Below, in pieces: positions 15,654 through 23,362 of a stretch of DNA of 37,289 nt (position 1 is the stretch's first letter; each line of letters begins with the position of its first letter). The notes under the pieces were generated by a model that did no database searches, was not told where the DNA came from, and saw only the letters and a program-made list of their open reading frames with translations. The DNA comes from CAWVWD01 sp965662365 (GTDB taxonomy: Bacteria > Bacteroidota > Bacteroidia > Chitinophagales > Saprospiraceae): assembly GCA_965662365.1 (NCBI GenBank), contig CBFIHR010000044.1, positions 1-37,289 of the forward strand. Reading direction: 5' to 3'. The position numbers were made by a program, and so were the translations under genes.

Positions 15654-15676
15654 ATAAAAATAAAATAATCAAAATC

Positions 15677-16786
15677 ATGAACACTAAAGGTAATTTTAAA
15701 ATTCTATTTGCTTTTGCAATTTTTGCATTCGGAATTACATCATGCACAGAAGACGAACCGATTCAATATGAAATTCCTACGACTTATAACTTTGAAAATG
15801 TAAGTATTAATGGACAGACGCAGCGTTTAGCAATGCTCAAAGAGATGTCAAACTATATGAAAACAGCAAATACAGCCGGTAATTCTATTGATGCTAATCG
15901 TTTAAAAGCAATGTTTGAAAACGATGCTGCAAATGCTGGTTTCATACAAACGTACGATGATTCTAAACAATTGAAAGACAAGACTTTCGAAGGCGAAAGA
16001 GCAGTATTTGAAGAGTTATTTGAACTATACGAAACGGCTTCTCAAAATAATACAATTCCTGCTGTCAACGGCACTGCAGGTGTACAAGTGAGTTTAGACG
16101 GTACGAAGGCTTATTTTGTTAATGAAAATGGTGTCGAGTACACACAAATCATCGAAAAAGGCTTAATGGGTGCTTGTTTTTATTATCAAGCGACATCAGT
16201 TTATATGAGCGATGATAAAATGGATGTCGATAACGAAACAATTGTAGAAGGAGAAGGTACTCAAATGGAACATCATTGGGACGAGGCATTCGGCTACTTT
16301 GGTGTACCGACTGACTTCCCGACAAATACTGATGGTTTAGCTTGGTGGGGCGTTTACGTCAATCGAAGAGATCCCTTGTTAGGCACAAATCAATTGATGA
16401 CCGAATTAATCAAAGGTCGTGCAGCGATTTCTAATAAGGACTTAGCAGCTCGTGACGAAGCAATTATTGCGGCTCGTGCGGAGTGGGAATTGGCCTCAGC
16501 CGGAACGGTCATGAATTATTTAAACACTGCTTTAGCTAATTTTAATGATGATGCTATTCGCAATCACGCCCTATCAGAAGCAGTTGCTTTTGCATATGCG
16601 TTAAAATTCAACAACGGCAAAAAAGTTACGAATACTAATGTTGATGAAATTTTAATAAAAATCGGTGGTACAACTGTTTTTAAAGATATGAATTTTTATA
16701 CCACAACAGAAGCAGACTTGAATGAAGCGAAAGACTTAATCGTGGGTTATTTTAGCGAAATTGAACCTGTAAAAGATGAATTGTAA
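15677..16786 (+). CDS. DUF4856 lipoprotein, first gene of the iron-linked operon
   Basis: A 369-residue lipoprotein with lipobox GITSC (Cys23). The mature start has the family signature IPTTYNFENVSINGQTQRLA followed by MLKEMSNYMKTAN. Later family-like segments are AYFVNENGVEYTQIIEKGLMGACFYYQATS, EHHWDEAFGYFGVP and ALSEAVAFAYALKF. This is the DUF4856 family, which occurs in Bacteroidota beside imelysin-like, HTTM and TonB-receptor genes, as here. Its all-helical pattern with a conserved HHWDEAFGYFG block recalls imelysin domains and may bind metal (inference). It stands behind a predicted promoter with the shared 43-bp element and a Fur-like operator. Next gene: imelysin-like, after a gap filled by an inverted repeat. 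Biochemical role unknown. Confidence 0.88.
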   Translation: MNTKGNFKILFAFAIFAFGITSCTEDEPIQYEIPTTYNFENVSINGQTQRLAMLKEMSNYMKTANTAGNSIDANRLKAMFENDAANAGFIQTYDDSKQLKDKTFEGERAVFEELFELYETASQNNTIPAVNGTAGVQVSLDGTKAYFVNENGVEYTQIIEKGLMGACFYYQATSVYMSDDKMDVDNETIVEGEGTQMEHHWDEAFGYFGVPTDFPTNTDGLAWWGVYVNRRDPLLGTNQLMTELIKGRAAISNKDLAARDEAIIAARAEWELASAGTVMNYLNTALANFNDDAIRNHALSEAVAFAYALKFNNGKKVTNTNVDEILIKIGGTTVFKDMNFYTTTEADLNEAKDLIVGYFSEIEPVKDEL

Positions 16787-16814
16787 ATAACAGTCTAAAA
16801 ATCTAAATTAGAAG

Positions 16815-16928
16815 CCGTCATTCCGATGTAAGTCAGAACCTTCTGAACGTAAGAAAAGATAACTCCAACTTAGTTATAAAATGAGTTGTAAACGTCTGGG
16901 AAGATTCCAACTTATATCAGAGTGACGG
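16815..16928. repeat. Long inverted repeat R1 in the gap before the imelysin gene
   Basis: Arms 16815-16842 (starting ccgtcattccgatgtaag) and 16901-16928 (ending agtgacgg) match at 22 of 28 positions, and every mismatch is a transition. It lies 28 nt after the DUF4856 stop and ends 13 nt before the imelysin start. It is a relative of R2 (18058-18192), with both outer ends and the distance to the next ATG conserved. It is a MITE/REP-like repeat that would form a large stem in the operon mRNA. Confidence 0.75.
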
Positions 16929-16941
16929 AAATAAGTATAAA

Positions 16942-18030
16942 ATGAAAATACTCCAATTATCAACAATTTTAGCGTTTGTTTTACTGCTTGCAGCTTGTGG
17001 CGACGACACACCGACAACTGGCTGCGAAACAGACTTTGATCAAGAAGCAATGTTCGAAAACATTGCCGATAATTTGATTATTCCTGCTTATGCCGACCTT
17101 AAAGAAAAGGTGGATAACTTAGAAGCTAAAACTACTGATTTTCAATCAAATACCAATCAATCAACTTTAGACACTTTACGTAATAGTTGGTTAGAAGCCT
17201 ATCGAGTTTGGCAACGTGCGTCACCCTATAAATTCGGTCCTTCGGAAGAGGTATTTTTATTTAATAGTGTCAATAATTTTCCATTAAATATTGATGAAAC
17301 GAATGAAAAAATAGTTAACGAAGATTATGACTTTTCAAGTCCTGATGCTTATGACAAAGGTTTTCCAGCTTTAGATTATTTATTATTTGGTATTGGGAAT
17401 GATGATGCGGAGATTTTAGCACAATTTACCGATGCGAAGTACATGACTTATTTGACGAAAGTCGTCGAAGATATCAAAACTCGTGTCGATGCAACAGCAA
17501 CTGCCTGGAACACTTACCGAGCAACTTTTGTCACCAACACAGGAACAGCAGCCGGCAGCTCATTAAGTCAAATCGTCAATGGCTTTAACGAAAATTACGA
17601 ATTTATCAAGCGTGAAAAATTAGGTATTCCGTCAGGTGTCGTGACCTTAGGTTTTACGAATCCGACTAAAGTCGAAGCTTTTTACGCCGGTGAATCTGTC
17701 GCTTTAGCAAACGAAGCATTAGCAGCGAGTTTTCAGTTATATTTAGGTGGAAATGGCTTAGGTTTAGACGATTATTTACAAACAATCGGTACCATAAAAG
17801 GCGATAAAACTTTAGACGAAGCCATTCAAGAACAGTTTACTTCGGCTATAAATACCCTTCAAGATCTAGGTACAACAACGCCTTTATCCGAGTTGGTCGA
17901 TACAGAAACAAGTAAGGTTGTCAATGCTTACAACGAAGTCACAAAACAATTGGTAAACATCAAAACCGATATGCCTTCGGTGCTTTGTGTGTCTATTACT
18001 TATATTGATAATCCGAGTGATTCTGATTAA
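16942..18030 (+). CDS. Imelysin-like (peptidase M75 family) iron-uptake lipoprotein
   Basis: 362 residues with lipobox LLAAC (Cys19). The all-helical imelysin-like domain spans about 35-345, with WLEAYRVWQRASPYKFGP (83-100) at the place where the family has its conserved W...fGP. The domain is found in iron-uptake proteins such as IrpA and EfeO. The family motif GxHxxE is altered here: the equivalent block appears to be GFPALD (140-145), which lacks the His and has Asp for Glu. Such GFPALDYLLF versions are common in Bacteroidota, and metal binding may differ. The C-terminal part (about 205-345) repeats a helical pattern, in line with the known internal duplication of the fold. It is the second gene of the operon, with R1 immediately upstream. 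Confidence 0.88.
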   Translation: MKILQLSTILAFVLLLAACGDDTPTTGCETDFDQEAMFENIADNLIIPAYADLKEKVDNLEAKTTDFQSNTNQSTLDTLRNSWLEAYRVWQRASPYKFGPSEEVFLFNSVNNFPLNIDETNEKIVNEDYDFSSPDAYDKGFPALDYLLFGIGNDDAEILAQFTDAKYMTYLTKVVEDIKTRVDATATAWNTYRATFVTNTGTAAGSSLSQIVNGFNENYEFIKREKLGIPSGVVTLGFTNPTKVEAFYAGESVALANEALAASFQLYLGGNGLGLDDYLQTIGTIKGDKTLDEAIQEQFTSAINTLQDLGTTTPLSELVDTETSKVVNAYNEVTKQLVNIKTDMPSVLCVSITYIDNPSDSD

Positions 18031-18057
18031 TAACCTAATCTAAAACCAAAATAGAAA

Positions 18058-18192
18058 CCGTCATTCCGACATAGGTCGAAATCTCCCGAGCATTAAGTAC
18101 AAAATTATAAAAAGCCACTATCTTAAAATTAGAACTTTTTGAATGTTGTGTCTTTAGAACTTAGGAGATTCCGACCTACGTCGGAATGACGG
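18058..18192. repeat. Long inverted repeat R2 in the gap before the HTTM gene
   Basis: Arms 18058-18086 (starting ccgtcattccgacatagg) and 18164-18192 (ending tcggaatgacgg) match at 27 of 29 positions. It starts 27 nt after the imelysin stop and ends 13 nt before the HTTM start at 18206, copying the placement of R1. Sequences of this ccgtcattccgac...gaatctcc type recur in Bacteroidota genomes. The younger-looking arms suggest it arrived or was homogenised more recently than R1. Confidence 0.85.
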
Positions 18193-18205
18193 AAATATTT
18201 TAGGA

Positions 18206-19585
18206 ATGAATAGCTGGAAAAATTGGCAAAAGCCCATTCTTATCAATCCATTAATCACCTTCCGCTTTCTTTTCGGAATGTTAATGGCCGTAGGTGCAAT
18301 CCGTTTTATGTTGTCTGATTGGATTCAAAAACTCTACGTCGAACCCACTTTTTTCTTCAAGTTTTATGGTTTTGAATGGGTGACTGTTCCGAATGAAATC
18401 GGTTGTTATATTTTATATTTGCTTATCGTAATATCCGCTTTGGGCATTGCTTTGGGTGCGTTTTACCGCCTTTCGGCAATTGTCTTTTTCGTCACTTTTA
18501 CCTACTCGGAATTATTGGACGCTGCGAATTATTTAAACCATTATTATTTGGTAATTCTATTGAGTTTCTTATTAATTTTCTTACCAGCTCATAAAAAATA
18601 CTCGGTCGATGTTTGGCGAAAGCCAGCAATAAAAACAGACAAAGTTCCAGCTTGGACAATTTATATTATCATCTTTCAATTGTGTTGTGTTTACTTTTTT
18701 GCAGGTTTGGCAAAACTCAATTCTGATTGGCTTTTTCGAGCCATGCCAATGGCGATTTGGTTACCCGAACGCACGCACATTCCGATTTTAGGTTACTTTT
18801 TTCAGTTCAAAGAAACGGCTTATATTTTCAGTTATTTCGGTGCATTTTACGACTTAACGATTTGGTTATTTTTGTTGAATCGTAAAACTCGACCATTAGC
18901 TTATGTCGCAGTTGTCGTTTTTCACGTTTTGACGAAAGTCTTATTTAATATCGGTTTATTTCCGATGATAATGATGACTTCGACCTTGATTTTTTTTAGT
19001 GGAACGTGGCACGAAAAATTGCATTTATTTTTGACCTCACTCCTGACCCCTCTCCCAAAGGAGAAGGGAATAGCATTGGAAGCAGGGAAATTTGTTCCTC
19101 TCTCCTTTAGAAGAGGGATCAGGGGTGAGGTCAATCGTAAAATCGTAAAGTATTTTTTAGCGACTTATATGCTAATCCAACTTCTCCTCCCCTTCCGCTA
19201 CTTACTCTACCCCAACTACTTGTTTTGGTCAGAAGAAGGCTACCGTTTTTCATGGCGAGTGATGTTGGTTGAAAAACATGGTTTAGCCACATTCACCGTA
19301 GCCGACAGCGAAACGCAGCGAAAATCCGAGATTGTAAATGGCGATTATTTGACCCTTTTTCAAGAAAAACAAATGGCAATTCAGCCAGATTTCATATTGC
19401 AATTTGCTCACTTTTTGGCAAAAGAATACGAGGAAAAACACGGTTTTGTTAATCCGATTGTCACGGTTGATGCTCATGTCGCAATGAATGGGCGAATTAG
19501 TCAACAATTTATAAAATCTGATGTAAATTTGGCAGAAATTAAAGACGGATTTTTACCTAAAAAATGGGTAATTAACTATAAATAA
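18206..19585 (+). CDS. HTTM-domain membrane protein (vitamin K-dependent carboxylase-like), with in-frame repeat insert
   Basis: 459 residues. The N-terminal membrane domain (about 10-275) has the HTTM/gamma-carboxylase-like pattern: PLITFRFLFGMLMAVGAIRF, ANYLNHYYLVILLSFLLIF, CCVYFFAGLAKLNSDWLF and VVFHVLTKVLFNIGLFPMIM. The C-terminal soluble part (about 325-459) carries RFSWRVMLVEKHGLATFTV. Bacterial members have no proven substrate; the eukaryotic relative gamma-carboxylates glutamate. Residues about 276-309 come from a palindromic repeat at 19033-19132 that reads through in frame and interrupts the link between the domains. It is the third gene of the operon. HTTM genes stand beside DUF4856 and imelysin genes in other Bacteroidota, so a role in modifying an iron-uptake lipoprotein is an attractive inference. 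Confidence 0.86.
   Translation: MNSWKNWQKPILINPLITFRFLFGMLMAVGAIRFMLSDWIQKLYVEPTFFFKFYGFEWVTVPNEIGCYILYLLIVISALGIALGAFYRLSAIVFFVTFTYSELLDAANYLNHYYLVILLSFLLIFLPAHKKYSVDVWRKPAIKTDKVPAWTIYIIIFQLCCVYFFAGLAKLNSDWLFRAMPMAIWLPERTHIPILGYFFQFKETAYIFSYFGAFYDLTIWLFLLNRKTRPLAYVAVVVFHVLTKVLFNIGLFPMIMMTSTLIFFSGTWHEKLHLFLTSLLTPLPKEKGIALEAGKFVPLSFRRGIRGEVNRKIVKYFLATYMLIQLLLPFRYLLYPNYLFWSEEGYRFSWRVMLVEKHGLATFTVADSETQRKSEIVNGDYLTLFQEKQMAIQPDFILQFAHFLAKEYEEKHGFVNPIVTVDAHVAMNGRISQQFIKSDVNLAEIKDGFLPKKWVINYK
19033..19132. repeat. Palindromic repeat inserted in frame in the HTTM gene
   Basis: Arms 19033-19064 (gacctcactcctgacccc...) and 19101-19132 (...gatcaggggtgaggtc) match at 28 of 32 positions, with a 36-nt loop. 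This is the gacctcaccc...ggggtgaggtc repeat type known between genes in many bacteria. Here it lies inside a CDS, encodes about 34 residues (PLPKEKG..., PLSFRRGIRGEV) and has no stop in the reading frame. Confidence 0.85.
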
Positions 19586-19590
19586 AAGTT

Positions 19591-20451
19591 ATGCAATTGA
19601 AATTTACACTAACAATGAGTTTATCGTTTTTTGTATTAATGGCATTCGGACAAAAACAAACACCGTACATTATTTACAATAAAAAGGGTAAGAAAGTGTC
19701 TTATAAAAAGCTGTTAAAAAAAGGCAATAACAGCGATATCATCCTATTTGGTGAGTATCATAATAATCCGATTTCGCATTGGTTGCAGTTGGAATTGACC
19801 AAAGATTTGCACGAAAATAACGACTTGGTTTTGGGTGCAGAAATGATTGAAGCCGATAATCAAGAGGCTTTAAATCAATATTTGAATGGTGAAATTGACC
19901 AAAAAGGTCTGGATACTATGGCGAGATTGTGGAACAATTATGAAACGGATTACGCTCCGTTGGTTGATTTTGCGAAAGCAAATGAATTGCCGTTTATCGG
20001 GACAAATATTCCTCGAAGATATGCCAGTATGGTTTTCAGAAAAGGTGGATTTACCGCCTTAGATGATTTGTCGGATTTGGAAAAATCGTGGATTGCTCCT
20101 TTGCCAATAAAGTTTGATGCCGAATTGCCACAATACAAAAAAATGTTGGACATGATGGGCGGACATGGCGGCGTTGACATCGTAAAAGCTCAAGCGATAA
20201 AAGATGCGACCATGGCTCATTTTATTTTAGAAAATTACGAAGAAGGTAATACGTTTTTGCATTATAATGGTGCGTTTCATTCCGATTTTTACGAGGGTAT
20301 TTTGTGGTATTTGCAGCAGCAACAAGCCAATTTGAATTATATGACCATAACGACCGTTTCGCAGAAAGATGTTTCCAAATTAGACAAAGAAAATATCGGT
20401 CGAGCAGATTTTATTATTTGTGTGGACGAAGATATGACGACGACGTACTAA
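19591..20451 (+). CDS. ChaN-like haem-binding protein
   Basis: 286 residues with a signal peptide (about 1-20, ending MAFGQ); no clear lipobox Cys. The ChaN/Cofac_haem_bdg family signature LFGEYHNN lies at 52-59 (Glu55, His57), followed by LGAEMIEADNQEALNQYL, ETDYAPLVDFAKANELPFIG and NIPRRYASMVFRKGG. A final HYNGAFHSDFYEGILWYL supplies the second conserved His. The Campylobacter ChaN homologue binds haem and is iron-regulated; the fold is shared with EreA/TIKI hydrolases, so hydrolase activity cannot be ruled out. It starts 5 bp after the HTTM stop, so co-transcription is nearly certain, and a hairpin at 20513-20541 ends the unit. Confidence 0.88.
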   Translation: MQLKFTLTMSLSFFVLMAFGQKQTPYIIYNKKGKKVSYKKLLKKGNNSDIILFGEYHNNPISHWLQLELTKDLHENNDLVLGAEMIEADNQEALNQYLNGEIDQKGLDTMARLWNNYETDYAPLVDFAKANELPFIGTNIPRRYASMVFRKGGFTALDDLSDLEKSWIAPLPIKFDAELPQYKKMLDMMGGHGGVDIVKAQAIKDATMAHFILENYEEGNTFLHYNGAFHSDFYEGILWYLQQQQANLNYMTITTVSQKDVSKLDKENIGRADFIICVDEDMTTTY

Positions 20452-20512
20452 CACAACCGCTCGTCCCAAACGACACCTCAGGAAATTCAAATCAGTTTCA
20501 AAATAACATCAG

Positions 20513-20541
20513 AGAAAGACTCTTTATTAGGGTCTTTTTCT
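20513..20541 (+). terminator. Terminator after the iron-linked operon
   Basis: agaaagactc (20513-20522) pairs with gggtctttttct (20530-20541) with a bulge and one wobble. It is followed by a T-rich stretch (gttttacccctttttttaa). It separates the ChaN gene from the TonB-receptor promoter. Confidence 0.6.
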
Positions 20542-20562
20542 GTTTTACCCCTTTTTTTAATC

Positions 20563-20605
20563 TTGATAAAAATCATTATTTAGAAAAAATCTAATTAAAA
20601 ATTAG
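20563..20605 (+). promoter_or_regulatory. Shared 43-bp upstream element, copy B (Fur-box-like)
   Basis: Matches 15504-15546 at 39 of 43 positions, including the perfect palindrome ctaattaaaaattag (20591-20605). The left half, gataaaaatcattatt, fits the E. coli Fur box GATAATGATAATCATTATC at 13 of 19 positions when aligned on ATCATTAT; copy A fits at 11. The end is 20 bp before the TAATTTTG box at 20626, exactly as in copy A. Confidence 0.75.
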
Positions 20606-20625
20606 AACCTTTAAATAAGTAGATG

Positions 20626-20633
20626 TAATTTTG
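20626..20633 (+). promoter_or_regulatory. Promoter -7 element TAATTTTG
   Basis: An exact TAnnTTTG match 26 bp before the TonB-receptor ATG (20660), at the same distance from the palindrome as in the upstream operon. The leader would be about 20 nt. TCTAAATAA (20652-20660) overlaps the start codon. Confidence 0.6.
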
Positions 20634-20659
20634 CGGCACACTCAAAAATATTCTAAATA

Positions 20660-23089
20660 ATGTATCATACAAAGCAACTAATTACATTGTTTTTCCTTTG
20701 CCTTTCGGTGATAACAACGGCTCAAACCTTGTCAGTTACTGTGGTTGACAGTTTGACGAATGCTCCTTTGAAAGGAGTTATGATAGAGTTGAATGATCGT
20801 GAAACGGTAACATTTGAAGAAACGGACGACAACGGTTTTTCAAGTATTGAAGCCAAAAAAAATAAAATAGTGCTTCGCATTTATTTGGAAACACATCGAA
20901 CACAAATTATCCCGCTGACTTTTTCAGCCAATGAAAATAAGGTCATCACCATCAAAATGAAACCGCTAAATTTTGATTTAACAGAAGTCGAAATCAAAGC
21001 AAATCGAGGGGAGAATACGAATGTTGGCCGATTGCGAAATGTAGAAGGGGTTGCGATTTATGCTGCCAAGAAATCAGAAGTAATTTTGTTGGATAACATA
21101 ACCGCCAACTTAGCAACTAACAACGCCCGACAAGTTTATAAAGGTATTGCCGGGTTAAATATTTGGGAAAGTGACGGTGCGGGTTTGCAGTTGAGTATCG
21201 GTGCGAGAGGGCTTGACCCAAACCGGACTTCTAACTTCAATACTCGACAAAACGGCTACGATATTTCTGCCGATGCACTCGGTTATCCAGAGAGTTATTA
21301 CACACCGCCAACTCAAGCATTGGAACGCATCGAAATCGTGCGAGGAGCAGCATCTTTGCAATATGGTCCGCAATTTGGCGGTTTGCTTAACTTTGTTTTC
21401 AAAAAGGGAAATGAAGCAAAACCGTTTGAATTTACATCAGAAAATACGGTCGGTTCGTTTGGTTTGATGACGACTTTTAATAGCATTGGCGGCAGCAAAA
21501 ACGGCTGGAATTACTACGGCTTTTATCAGTATAAAAATGGCGATGGTTGGCGACCAAATTCACAATTTAACCAACAAACAGCTTACGTCAATATCGAAAA
21601 AACCTTCGGAAAATTAACCGTTAACGGACAGTTTACACGAATGAACTATTTGGCTCAACAAGCTGGCGGTTTGGTCGATTTTGAGTTTAACCAAAATCCT
21701 CGACAATCTAAACGAGCGAGAAATTGGTTTAAAGTCGATTGGAATTTAGCCGCTTTAAATTTAGATTATAAATTCAACGATAATACAAAAATTAACAGTC
21801 GCTTTTTCTACTTAGATGCTGCACGAGAAGCCTTGGGCGAATTAGGGGCAATCAATCGTCCAGATCCGCTTAGAGAACGAGATTTGATCAAAGGAACATA
21901 CAATAATTTCGGAAATGAAACTCGCTTGATTCATCGTTATAAAATCGGGGAACAATTATCTACTTTTTTAGTTGGAACTCGCTACTATCAAGGTTTCACA
22001 ACCAATCAACAAGGTAATGCTTCGGACGGTTCAGATGCTGATTTTACGTTTTTAAATCCTGATGATTTAGAGCGTTCTTCGTATGAGTTTCCAAGTCGAA
22101 ATGTGTCGATTTTTGCAGAGAATTTATTTAACCTTACGGATAAATGGACAGTTACACCAGGGGTACGTTTTGAGTATATTCGCACCGCTTCAGAAGGTTT
22201 TTATAAAGAACAAGTTTTCTCAGGCGGACAAGTGATTTTTGAGCAAAAATTTGAAGATGCACGAGTCAATCCTCGCTCGTTAATTTTAGCTGGTTTAGGT
22301 ATTGGCTATAAGCCAAAAGAAGGTTTAGAACTGTATGCCAATGCGTCACAAAATTATCGCTCGATTAACTTCACCGACTTAGCGGTCGTGAATCCAAACT
22401 TGATTGTCGATAGCTTATTGACGGACGAAAAAGGGTTTAATATTGACTTCGGAGTCCGTGGGGAATTTCGAGATAATGCCATTCGTTTTGATGCGAATGT
22501 TTTTCATTTATCGTATCAAGATAGAATTGGAACTGGTGAAATCATCGTTGCTGACCCCGTTGTTATCGAACGAGCCGTAGCCCTTCGTACCAATATTGGC
22601 GATGCTCAAATCTTTGGTTTTGAATCGTATATCGAAGCAGATTTATGGCAAATTTTTCAACCTGAAAATACAGATTTTAGCGTAGTCGCTTTCGCTAACG
22701 TTAGTGTACTGCACGGTGAATATACATCTGGTCGTTCTGATTTTGTAAATAATCAAGTCGAATTGATTCCGCCTTTTTCCATCAAAACTGGTTTAAATTT
22801 TTGTTGGAAAAACCTCAAATTAGCGTATCAATTTGCTTACACCGCCGAACACTTCACCGATGCAACAAATGCCGTTTATGTGGCCGATGCGACACGAGGT
22901 TTAATACCAGCTTATCACGTTCAAGATTTGTCTGCGGCCTACACTTACAAGCGATTCAAATTCCAAACTGGTGTGAATAATTTGACGAATAATTTTTACT
23001 TTACTCGTCGTGCGGTTGCGTATCCTGGGCCAGGAATTATTCCGAGTGATGGTCGGAATTTTTATTTGACAGTTGGGGTGAGGATTTAA
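20660..23089 (+). CDS. TonB-dependent receptor, FecA type, with carboxypeptidase-like regulatory domain
   Basis: 809 residues. Signal peptide 1-22 (SVITTAQ), then a carboxypeptidase-D regulatory-like domain (about 24-100: SVTVVDSLTNAPLKGVMIEL), then a plug domain (about 120-260). In the plug, NARQVYKGIAGLNIWESDGA, LSIGARGLDPNRTSNFNTRQ and ALERIEIVRGAASLQYGPQF are the usual segments. The rest is a 22-strand barrel ending NFYLTVGVRI. The GRDP-type plug and AYPGPGIIPSDGRNFYL end resemble Fe(III)-dicitrate/siderophore receptors. It should import a ferric chelate or haem across the outer membrane, powered by TonB. Its promoter shares the 43-bp element with the DUF4856 operon. There is no FecI/FecR pair next to it and no signalling extension at the N-terminus. 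Confidence 0.92.
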   Translation: MYHTKQLITLFFLCLSVITTAQTLSVTVVDSLTNAPLKGVMIELNDRETVTFEETDDNGFSSIEAKKNKIVLRIYLETHRTQIIPLTFSANENKVITIKMKPLNFDLTEVEIKANRGENTNVGRLRNVEGVAIYAAKKSEVILLDNITANLATNNARQVYKGIAGLNIWESDGAGLQLSIGARGLDPNRTSNFNTRQNGYDISADALGYPESYYTPPTQALERIEIVRGAASLQYGPQFGGLLNFVFKKGNEAKPFEFTSENTVGSFGLMTTFNSIGGSKNGWNYYGFYQYKNGDGWRPNSQFNQQTAYVNIEKTFGKLTVNGQFTRMNYLAQQAGGLVDFEFNQNPRQSKRARNWFKVDWNLAALNLDYKFNDNTKINSRFFYLDAAREALGELGAINRPDPLRERDLIKGTYNNFGNETRLIHRYKIGEQLSTFLVGTRYYQGFTTNQQGNASDGSDADFTFLNPDDLERSSYEFPSRNVSIFAENLFNLTDKWTVTPGVRFEYIRTASEGFYKEQVFSGGQVIFEQKFEDARVNPRSLILAGLGIGYKPKEGLELYANASQNYRSINFTDLAVVNPNLIVDSLLTDEKGFNIDFGVRGEFRDNAIRFDANVFHLSYQDRIGTGEIIVADPVVIERAVALRTNIGDAQIFGFESYIEADLWQIFQPENTDFSVVAFANVSVLHGEYTSGRSDFVNNQVELIPPFSIKTGLNFCWKNLKLAYQFAYTAEHFTDATNAVYVADATRGLIPAYHVQDLSAAYTYKRFKFQTGVNNLTNNFYFTRRAVAYPGPGIIPSDGRNFYLTVGVRI

Positions 23090-23120
23090 TAGAAATCCAC
23101 GAAGCATTAAGGACAGAAAC

Positions 23121-23160
23121 TTGATATTTCAAGCATCTTGTTATTACTTTGAAATATCAA
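23121..23160 (+). terminator. Hairpin after the TonB-receptor gene
   Basis: ttgatatttcaa (23121-23132) and ttgaaatatcaa (23149-23160) are perfect complements with a 16-nt loop, 31 bp after the stop codon. There is no T-run, so termination is only likely. Confidence 0.5.
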
Positions 23161-23175
23161 ACCATCAAATTCACC

Positions 23176-23195
23176 ATCAAACCTTACTTTTTGAA
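23176..23195. repeat. 20-nt repeat atcaaaccttactttttgaa, copy 1
   Basis: Identical to 31574-31593, and the similarity continues imperfectly (gactaaaaatt versus tacttaaaatt). Both lie between genes. It is a dispersed repeat of unknown nature. Confidence 0.55.
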
Positions 23196-23362
23196 GACTA
23201 AAAATTAATAAAATACCATAAACCTATTTATAGAATTGTCAATCTTTATTGTAGAAAAAGAAGCGGTATTTCTATAAAATAGTTGGATTGAAAATCCTTA
23301 TTTTTTATCAAAATCCCCTATCATTACAATTATTTAATCATGTTCTTAAATTAACAACTTTA

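Noticed and set aside
18922..19134. Minus-strand ORF of 70 codons over the HTTM gene
   Set aside because: It is the reverse reading of the palindromic repeat and of the HTTM coding frame, with no independent signal.
904..20541. Dispersed palindromes read as a CRISPR array
   Set aside because: They are single, differ in sequence, have no regular spacers, and no cas genes are present.
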